Shown here: positions 1 through 4,803 of the stretch, piece by piece
Layout of the letters: each line of letters starts with the position of its first letter
How positions within the stretch are numbered: position 1 is the stretch's first letter
From: an uncultured Kiritimatiellota bacterium
Lineage (GTDB): Bacteria; Verrucomicrobiota; Kiritimatiellia; RFP12; UBA1067
Reading direction: 5' to 3'
NCBI GenBank assembly: GCA_934667295.1
Contig: CAKULR010000057.1
Span: forward strand, 1 to 9,417
DNA length: 9,417 nucleotides
Position numbers and translations under genes: made by a program
Notes under the pieces: generated by a model
The model's input: the letters and a program-made list of their open reading frames with translations, nothing else
What the model was told of the DNA's origin: nothing
Databases searched by the model: none

Positions 1-372
1 GCCGTGGATGGCCGTGACGGTGGACTTGCCGCACGTACCGGCCACCGCGACGAGGCGGCGCGGCGCCAGCAGTTCCGCAAGCGCGGCGGCGGGGTGGACG
101 ACGGAGATGCCGCGCGCCCGCGCGCACTGGAGGTCGCGGTTCGTCTCCTCGACCGCCGTGGAGACGATGACGCGCGCGGTGTCGGGTCCAATGCCGGACC
201 CGTCGTCCGGGACGAGGCGCACGCCCGCGCGCGCGAGCGGCGCGAGAACCGCCGGCCGCGCGCCGGATCCGCCAAGCGCGCGGTCCGCCCCCGTCACCGT
301 GAATCCCGCGTCAAGCAGCGCCTGGGCGAGGGCGCTCATGCCCACGCCCCCGATGCCAACCAGATGGACCAT
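1..372 (-). CDS. MurC-type Mur ligase, N-terminal part, cut by window edge
   Basis: I translated this directly; the frame stays open for 124 codons to the window edge. It opens with the glycine-rich motif GIGGVGMSALA at residues 6-16, the N-terminal UDP-sugar-binding signature of MurC (UDP-N-acetylmuramate:L-alanine ligase). It continues with VSTAVEETNRDL near 70-81 and reaches the ATP-binding P-loop AVAGTCGKSTVTA at 109-121. By family knowledge MurC adds L-alanine to UDP-MurNAc in the cytoplasm, the first peptide step of peptidoglycan synthesis. The P-loop is odd: MurC usually has GTHGKTT, but here His is Cys and the first Thr is Ser. The missing central and C-terminal domains must lie beyond base 1. 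ATG 372 is 16 nt after the AsmA-like stop, with no clear Shine-Dalgarno; an in-frame GTG at 381 is an alternative start. A MurC-like ligase with another substrate is possible, so I give no symbol. Confidence 0.82.
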   Translation of the reverse strand, partial: MVHLVGIGGVGMSALAQALLDAGFTVTGADRALGGSGARPAVLAPLARAGVRLVPDDGSGIGPDTARVIVSTAVEETNRDLQCARARGISVVHPAAALAELLAPRRLVAVAGTCGKSTVTAIHG

Positions 373-388
373 CCCGGACACCGCTGAA

Positions 389-1297
389 CTACCGTCCGAA
401 GGGATAGAGCTTGCGCAGGCCCTCTGCGGCGTCCTTCACGCCCTTGCCCAGCGCCTCGGTCGTCTTGCCGGAGGCCGTCCCGACGCCCTCCACAACTCCG
501 TCCACCACGCCCTTGACGAGGCCCGTCGCGGTCTCGCCGGTTCCCTTGACCAGTCCCGAAGCGGTCTCGCCGGCTCCCTGCACGAGACCCGATGCAGTCG
601 CACCGGCCCCCTTGACGAGCCCCGTGGCGGCCGCGCCCGTTCCCTTGATCAGGCCCGAGGCGGCAGTACCGACGCCCGTGAAGAACTTCGCAATGTCCTG
701 CCACACGGCATCGCGGACCTCGACGAACGTCGCGCCGCCGGATTTCTTGCCGATATCCGTCAGTTCAAGATCGGGAATCGCAAGCGGCAGCATGCCGAGG
801 TTCACGCGCGTGCCGACAAGGCGGAAGCGGTCGATGATGACCTTCTTCGACGTCTTCTGCTCGTCCTTCTCCTCGTCCTCGCCCGGCCCCATTTTCTCCT
901 GGACGTTCGCGGCAATCGCGGCGAAGTTGTTCGTGCCGTTCACGCTGTAGTACCCCACGAACGCCCCCTCGATCGCGATCTCGCGCACGTGGACCGTGGA
1001 GGTGAACAGCGACCCGACCGCCACGTCCACGCGCACCGTCGAGACGCCGAACGCCTCGGGCTGCCTGAACGCCGCCGGGTTCGCGAGATGCGCCTCGACG
1101 AGGCGCAGGCGCCCCGTGAACGGATTGAGCCGGAACGATTCAAGCCGGAAGTTGCATCCCGTGTAGGACGGCACGACGCTCCGCGCGACGGACGCCACGG
1201 TGGGGCCGATCCAGAGCGGCAGCGAGAGGAGCGCCAGCACGACGAGGCCCACGAGGCCTCCCAGCACCCACAGGAAGATCTTGATGGATTTCTTCAT
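389..1297 (-). CDS. AsmA-like membrane-anchored envelope protein with C-terminal 11-residue repeats
   Basis: This 302-residue protein starts MKKSIKIF and has one hydrophobic segment at about residues 7-30, an uncleaved N-terminal anchor or signal sequence. Residues 45-205 look like AsmA or DUF748-type material: LNPFTGRLRL near 58-67, VDVAVGSLF near 90-98, then VREIAIEGA, a pattern of short beta strands. Residues 133-152 are a charged stretch (GPGEDEEKDEQKTSKK) that reads as a linker. Residues 208-262 are five 11-residue repeats of the form G-x-G-x-x-A-[ST]-G-L-[VI]-[KQ], followed by a degenerate continuation to the C terminus. AsmA-like proteins sit in the inner membrane facing the periplasm and are linked to phospholipid transport or outer-membrane assembly. 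This one is far shorter than typical AsmA or TamB proteins. A strong Shine-Dalgarno fixes the start. It is the first gene of a unit that continues into the Mur ligase. Confidence 0.8.
   Translation of the reverse strand: MKKSIKIFLWVLGGLVGLVVLALLSLPLWIGPTVASVARSVVPSYTGCNFRLESFRLNPFTGRLRLVEAHLANPAAFRQPEAFGVSTVRVDVAVGSLFTSTVHVREIAIEGAFVGYYSVNGTNNFAAIAANVQEKMGPGEDEEKDEQKTSKKVIIDRFRLVGTRVNLGMLPLAIPDLELTDIGKKSGGATFVEVRDAVWQDIAKFFTGVGTAASGLIKGTGAAATGLVKGAGATASGLVQGAGETASGLVKGTGETATGLVKGVVDGVVEGVGTASGKTTEALGKGVKDAAEGLRKLYPFGR
512..676 (-). repeat. Five in-frame 33-bp repeats encoding 11-residue units
   Basis: Residues 208-262 of the AsmA-like protein are five consecutive units: GVGTAASGLIK, GTGAAATGLVK, GAGATASGLVQ, GAGETASGLVK and GTGETATGLVK. 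The DNA shows the matching 33-bp period with synonymous and conservative differences, so the copies are not freshly duplicated. An 11-residue period fits an amphipathic helix (three turns per unit), as in LEA-like or apolipoprotein-like helices. I infer a membrane-surface or lipid-contacting helix. Confidence 0.9.
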
Positions 1298-1308
1298 GAT
1301 GTGAACGA

Positions 1309-1315
1309 CTCCTTT
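1309..1315 (-). promoter_or_regulatory. Strong Shine-Dalgarno for the AsmA-like gene
   Basis: The minus strand reads AAAGGAG, 11 nt before the ATG at 1297. It fixes the start codon. It contrasts with the ACT, PFL and TPR genes just upstream in the strand, which have weak or no recognisable Shine-Dalgarno. Confidence 0.7.
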
Positions 1316-1344
1316 CTTCTCGCCAGTTGAAAAATGCAGTCCGT

Positions 1345-1373
1345 ATTTTACCCCACCCGTGAAGCCGGGTCAA
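1345..1373 (-). promoter_or_regulatory. Sigma-70-type promoter of the AsmA-like/Mur ligase unit
   Basis: On the minus strand TTGACC (1373-1368) and TAAAAT (1350-1345) are separated by exactly 17 bp. Each hexamer matches the consensus at five of six positions. Transcription would start near 1338, giving a leader of about 40 nt with the Shine-Dalgarno inside it. The inverted repeat ACCCG-N6-CGGGT (1355-1370) lies within the spacer and overlaps the -35, so it could be an operator or chance GC pairing. The promoter sits in the 98-nt gap after the LolA-like gene, where I see no convincing terminator, so read-through from upstream is possible too. Confidence 0.65.
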
Positions 1374-1395
1374 GACCGGATCCCGGCGGCGGGCC

Positions 1396-2184
1396 TCAAA
1401 GATCGCGCAGGGCGTCCACGGTGATCTTCGTGCGGTGGCGGGAACCGAGCGTTTCGACTTCGAGCACGGACACCATCCACCGCCCGTCCATCTTCTTGAC
1501 GCGCGTGCCCCACAGGCGGCGCAGGGGTTTGCCGGACGCATCGACCTGCTCGGCCTGCATCAGGCAGCCCGTCTTCTTGTCCACCCAGAGCCGCACGGCG
1601 GACAACCCCTCGATCGCCACGTCGGGCTTCACGAGGATGACGACGCACGTCTGGCCGTGGACGCTTTCGCCCTCGCGGTCCGCCTCGTAGGCGGCGTTCG
1701 GCCACCAGAGGAAGTCGAAGGTGAGGTCGAGCCACGTCACGTCCGTCTCCAGCACGCGCGCGAGCGGGGAGTCGACGATCTCGGCCTCCGCCGCGCCCGC
1801 CTTCGCCAGGCGGATGACGGGGCGCACGCCCGGGCGGCGCGTCACCGTGACGGAGGCGATCTCGTTCGTCTCGCCCCGGGGCATCAGGTGGATGGTCAGG
1901 AGCGAAACGTCCGCCCCGCGCCGCAGGGCGAGCCGGTAGTCGTACTCGCGCGCGACGATCCCTTTGCGAGAACGGAGGATGAGCGCCCCCTTCAGTTCGA
2001 CGGGACGCGCCGGCAGCATGGCCCGGCAGATGCGCAGCACCTCGGGCGCGGGCGTCTCGGTGGTCAGCACGGGCGGGGTCTTCGCGTCGTTGGCAAGGAC
2101 CTCGACGGCGGCGTTCGGCGTTTCGTCCGCCCGGAGGACGCCCCCCAGGCAGAAGACGGCGGCGGCAAGAAGGCAGGCTTTCAT
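1396..2184 (-). CDS. LolA-like exported protein (outer-membrane lipoprotein-sorting family)
   Basis: This 262-residue protein has a signal peptide (MKACLLAAAVFCLGGVLRA, probable cut after Ala19). Residues 45-255 match the outer-membrane lipoprotein-sorting (LolA-like) pattern seen across PVC and related bacteria: LKGALILRSRKG near 64-75, then a YDYRLAL strand, then VTWLDLTFDFLWWPNA near 149-163. After these come GQTCVVILVKP near 177-187, VRLWVDKKTGCLMQAE near 197-212 and a closing strand pair ending KITVD. Family knowledge suggests a periplasmic half-barrel that binds the acyl chains of lipoproteins or other lipids; the cargo is unknown. The start codon overlaps the stop of the TPR gene as ATGA, so translation is probably coupled. 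It is the last gene of the ACT-PFL-TPR cluster. It is not canonical LolA and I would not name it so. Confidence 0.75.
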   Translation of the reverse strand: MKACLLAAAVFCLGGVLRADETPNAAVEVLANDAKTPPVLTTETPAPEVLRICRAMLPARPVELKGALILRSRKGIVAREYDYRLALRRGADVSLLTIHLMPRGETNEIASVTVTRRPGVRPVIRLAKAGAAEAEIVDSPLARVLETDVTWLDLTFDFLWWPNAAYEADREGESVHGQTCVVILVKPDVAIEGLSAVRLWVDKKTGCLMQAEQVDASGKPLRRLWGTRVKKMDGRWMVSVLEVETLGSRHRTKITVDALRDL

Positions 2185-3086
2185 TTCGCGTTCAACCTCC
2201 GTTCAAGGGCCTCGTTGCGGGGACCGCCCAGCGCGCGCCCCTGTTCGTAGTAGTCGCGGGCGACGGCGAGGTCTTCGTTGAGCCGCAGCACGAGGTTCGC
2301 GAGATTGTAGCAGGGCAGGTAGGACTTCGGATGCGCCTTCACCGCCCGCTCCAGCGTCCGGCGGGCGGCGAAGAGGCTTCCCGCCCCGGCCTGGGCGGCC
2401 GAGCGGATCAGGAGCAGGTTGAGATCGTCCGGGCGCTCCTTTTCAATGCCGTCCAGCAGACGGTCCGCCGTCGCGTAGTCCCCCCCGCGCACCTCCGCCA
2501 GCGCCTCCTTCAGGCGCGCGTCGTACGAAGCGGCGGCGGGCGGCGCCTTCGCGGCCGGGGCGTTGGTGGCGGCGGCGGGAACCGGCGACGAAGCCTGCGC
2601 CGCCGCGTTGGTCTTCGCCGCCTCCTGCTTCGCGAACGCCTCGTCCGCCAGCGTCTGGAGGCCGTGCTTGATCCGCCACTTCCGCTCCAGGTCGGACGTG
2701 TTGGAGACGGCGACGGGGCGCACGTTGGCGTTCACCTGCGCGAAGCGGATCGAGTCGATCGCCGCCGAACAGGTCGCGCGCTTGTTGCGCAAGGGGGCGA
2801 ACTCGGGCGATTCGGCGCGGTCGGGGTTCTCCGCCTCCACGCGGTCCAGCTCCTTGAGGGCGAGGCGGTAGTTCTCGATGGCCCTGTCGCCGTTGCCGTC
2901 GAGGGCTTCGTCCTCGGCGAGCTCGATGTACTCGTTCGCCTTTTCGAGGAGGCGGTGGAGGCGCGGCGGCTTGTTCGTGCTGTCGGGGTCGAAGTCGAAG
3001 GGCCAGTACCAGGCCGCAGGGGCGGAGAGGGCGAGGCCGAGGGCCAGGGCGAACGCCGCCGCCGATTTGAGGTTCGCGATTCGCAT
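2181..3086 (-). CDS. Periplasmic TPR-repeat protein
   Basis: This 301-residue protein has a signal peptide (residues 1-25, ending SAPAA before WYWPFDFDP). A first helical pair at about 44-82 looks like a TPR (ALDGNGDRAIENYRLALKEL). Residues 95-155 are a charged helical region, and 156-188 an Ala/Pro/Thr/Asn-rich flexible linker. Residues 189-285 hold further TPR-like repeats (GGDYATADRLLDGIEKERPDD, then SLFAARRTLERAVKAHPKSYLPCYNLANLVLRL, shown as the key helices). TPRs are protein-interaction scaffolds; the partner is unknown, but the downstream LolA-like gene overlaps by 4 nt and is a natural candidate. The start lies 12 nt after the PFL stop with no visible Shine-Dalgarno. It could equally be a lineage-specific hypothetical whose only recognisable part is the TPRs. 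Confidence 0.78.
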   Translation of the reverse strand: MRIANLKSAAAFALALGLALSAPAAWYWPFDFDPDSTNKPPRLHRLLEKANEYIELAEDEALDGNGDRAIENYRLALKELDRVEAENPDRAESPEFAPLRNKRATCSAAIDSIRFAQVNANVRPVAVSNTSDLERKWRIKHGLQTLADEAFAKQEAAKTNAAAQASSPVPAAATNAPAAKAPPAAASYDARLKEALAEVRGGDYATADRLLDGIEKERPDDLNLLLIRSAAQAGAGSLFAARRTLERAVKAHPKSYLPCYNLANLVLRLNEDLAVARDYYEQGRALGGPRNEALERRLNAK

Positions 3087-3098
3087 CGTTGTGTCCGG

Positions 3099-4463
3099 TT
3101 AGTTCTTGAAGCTGTGGATGGGCGCGGGGATCCGCCCCCGGCGGCCGACGAAGGCGTCGCACGCGAAGCGGTTGACGGGCATGATGGGCGCGTGGCCAAG
3201 GAGGCCGCCGAACTCCACGGTGTCGCCGACCGCCTTGCCGACGACGGGGATGATGCGCACGGCGGTCGTCTTCTGGTTGACCATGCCGATGGCCGCCTCG
3301 TCCGCGATGATGCCGGAGACGGTGGCGGCGGAGGTGTCGCCGGGGACGGCGATCATGTCAAGCCCCACGGAGCAGACGCACGTCATCGCCTCCAGCTTCT
3401 CGATCGTGAGGGCGCCCGCCTCCACGGCGTCGATCATGCCCTGGTCCTCGGAGACGGGGATGAACGCGCCGGAGAGCCCGCCCACGTAGGACGAGGCCAT
3501 CACGCCGCCCTTCTTCACCTGGTCGTTCAGGAGGGCGAGCGCGGCGGTGGTGCCGGGCGCGCCGGGGTGTTCGAGGCCGATGGCCTTGAGGATGTCCGCC
3601 ACGGAATCGCCCACGGCGGGCGTGGGGGCGAGGGAGAGGTCGATGATGCCGAAGGGCACGCCGAGGCGGCGCGAGGCCTCCTGAGCGACGAGCTGGCCGA
3701 CGCGCGTGATCTTGAACGCGGTCTTCTTGATCGTCTCGCACAGCGTCTCGAAGTCGGCGCCGCGAATCTGCTCCAGCGCGCACTTGACGACGCCGGGGCC
3801 CGAGACGCCGACGTTGATGATCGCGTCCGCCTCGGTGACGCCGTGGAAGGCGCCGGCCATGAAGGGATTGTCGTCGGGGGCGTTGCAGAGGACGACGAGC
3901 TTCGCGCAGCCAAGCGAATCGCGCTCCTGCGTGCGCGCGGCGGTCTCCTTCACGATCTCGCCCATGAGGCGGATCGCGTCCATGTCGAGCCCCGTCTTCG
4001 TGGAACCGACGTTGACGCTCGCGCAGACGCGCTCCGTGACGGCAAGGGCCTCGGGGATCGAGCGGATGAGGCGTTCGTCCGAGGGCGTCATGCCCTTCGA
4101 GACGACGGCGGAGTAGCCGCCGAGGAAGTTGACGCCGAGTTCGCGCGCCGTCTCGTCGAGCGTCCGCGCCAGGGCGACGTAGTCGGCGGGCGACTGGCAG
4201 CAGGCCGCGCCCACGAGGGAGATCGGGGTGATCGAGATGCGCTTGTTGACGATCGGCACGCCGAAGTCGCGCGCGATCTCCTCGCCCGTCCGAACAAGAC
4301 GGCCGGCGCAGCGCACGAGCTTCGCGTGGATCTTCCGGCGGCAGGCGTCCAGGTCCGCGTCCGCGCAGTCGAGCAGGCTCACGCCCATCGTGATCGTGCG
4401 GACGTCCAGGTTCTCGTCCTGGATCATCTTGTTCGTTTCAAGGACTTCGGAAATGTTGATCAT
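3099..4463 (-). CDS. PFL family protein (DUF711/UPF0210)
   Basis: This 454-residue protein is full length for the PFL/DUF711 family (about 450 residues). I chose ATG 4463 because family members begin near ISEVLETxxMIQxENLDxRTIT. A longer open frame reaches 4778, but that extension lies over the ACT gene in another frame. Recognisable blocks are TITMGVSLLDC (24-33), VNKRISITPISL (72-83), GGYSAVVSKGM (115-125), the glycine-rich IINVGVSGPGVVK (215-227), IDLSLAPTPAVGDSVADIL (274-292), SGAFIPVSEDQGM (331-343) and the conserved tail PAPIHSFKN (446-454). The family resembles glycyl-radical enzymes in fold, but its reaction is not established. It follows the ACT gene by 5 nt, and this pairing is widespread, so the ACT protein is likely its regulator or partner. 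The protein has no signal peptide and is cytoplasmic. Confidence 0.93.
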   Translation of the reverse strand: MINISEVLETNKMIQDENLDVRTITMGVSLLDCADADLDACRRKIHAKLVRCAGRLVRTGEEIARDFGVPIVNKRISITPISLVGAACCQSPADYVALARTLDETARELGVNFLGGYSAVVSKGMTPSDERLIRSIPEALAVTERVCASVNVGSTKTGLDMDAIRLMGEIVKETAARTQERDSLGCAKLVVLCNAPDDNPFMAGAFHGVTEADAIINVGVSGPGVVKCALEQIRGADFETLCETIKKTAFKITRVGQLVAQEASRRLGVPFGIIDLSLAPTPAVGDSVADILKAIGLEHPGAPGTTAALALLNDQVKKGGVMASSYVGGLSGAFIPVSEDQGMIDAVEAGALTIEKLEAMTCVCSVGLDMIAVPGDTSAATVSGIIADEAAIGMVNQKTTAVRIIPVVGKAVGDTVEFGGLLGHAPIMPVNRFACDAFVGRRGRIPAPIHSFKN

Positions 4464-4468
4464 GACGC

Positions 4469-4741
4469 TCAAATCCGGTGCATCTTCTCGAAGATCTCGG
4501 CCTTCTGGCACTTGATCTGGAGGCCGAGGGCGGCGCCGACCGCCGCAAGGTCCGCGCCGAGGTCGGCGAAGGGCTTCACGCAGCGGGAGACGTCGACGAT
4601 CATCATCATGTTGAAGTAGTCCGAGCGGACCGTCTGGGAGATGTCGAGGATGTTCACGCCGTTTTCGGCGAGGCAGGTACAGGTCTTGGCGAGGATGCCC
4701 ACGGTATCCTTGCCGACGACGGTGATGATTGCTTTGTCCAT
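4469..4741 (-). CDS. ACT-domain protein (UPF0237), partner of the PFL protein
   Basis: This 90-residue protein is a single ACT domain: MDKAIITVVGKDTVGILAK, then CLAENGVNILDISQTV at about 22-37, then a strand with MMMIVDV near 45-51. By family knowledge ACT domains bind small ligands, often amino acids, and regulate a partner. UPF0237 genes usually stand directly before a UPF0210 (PFL) gene, as here. I chose ATG 4741 because family members start just before KAIITVVGKD. A GTG at 4759 would add six residues (MVYYLS) and has a GGAAGGG-like sequence before it, so it remains possible. There is no Shine-Dalgarno before ATG 4741; a TATACT hexamer ends 8 nt upstream, which would suit a leaderless transcript. 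Confidence 0.9.
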   Translation of the reverse strand: MDKAIITVVGKDTVGILAKTCTCLAENGVNILDISQTVRSDYFNMMMIVDVSRCVKPFADLGADLAAVGAALGLQIKCQKAEIFEKMHRI

Positions 4742-4749
4742 GGAAAGGT

Positions 4750-4755
4750 AGTATA
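4750..4755 (-). promoter_or_regulatory. Possible -10 element of the ACT-PFL cluster
   Basis: TATACT on the minus strand matches five of six -10 positions and lies 8 nt before ATG 4741. Transcription would then begin at or beside the start codon. No good -35 is visible at 16-17 bp upstream (best TGGAAG). The element lies in the 62-nt gap after the large exported protein's gene, where I see no convincing terminator. Confidence 0.35.
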
Positions 4756-4803
4756 CCACATCGCCACCGCCCTTCCACGCCCCGCGCGGCTAAAAGTTGG
4801 GCG

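Noticed and set aside
8..1330. A 440-codon plus-strand frame over the Mur ligase and AsmA-like genes
   Set aside because: Its translation is Arg/Ala/Asp-rich without family patterns, while the minus strand has a MurC signature, a transmembrane start, a promoter and a Shine-Dalgarno.
2331..4619. A 762-codon open frame on the plus strand antisense to the PFL and TPR genes
   Set aside because: It is a low-complexity Arg/Gly/Ala/Asp-rich translation typical of antisense frames in GC-rich DNA, and it covers clearly recognised genes on the other strand.
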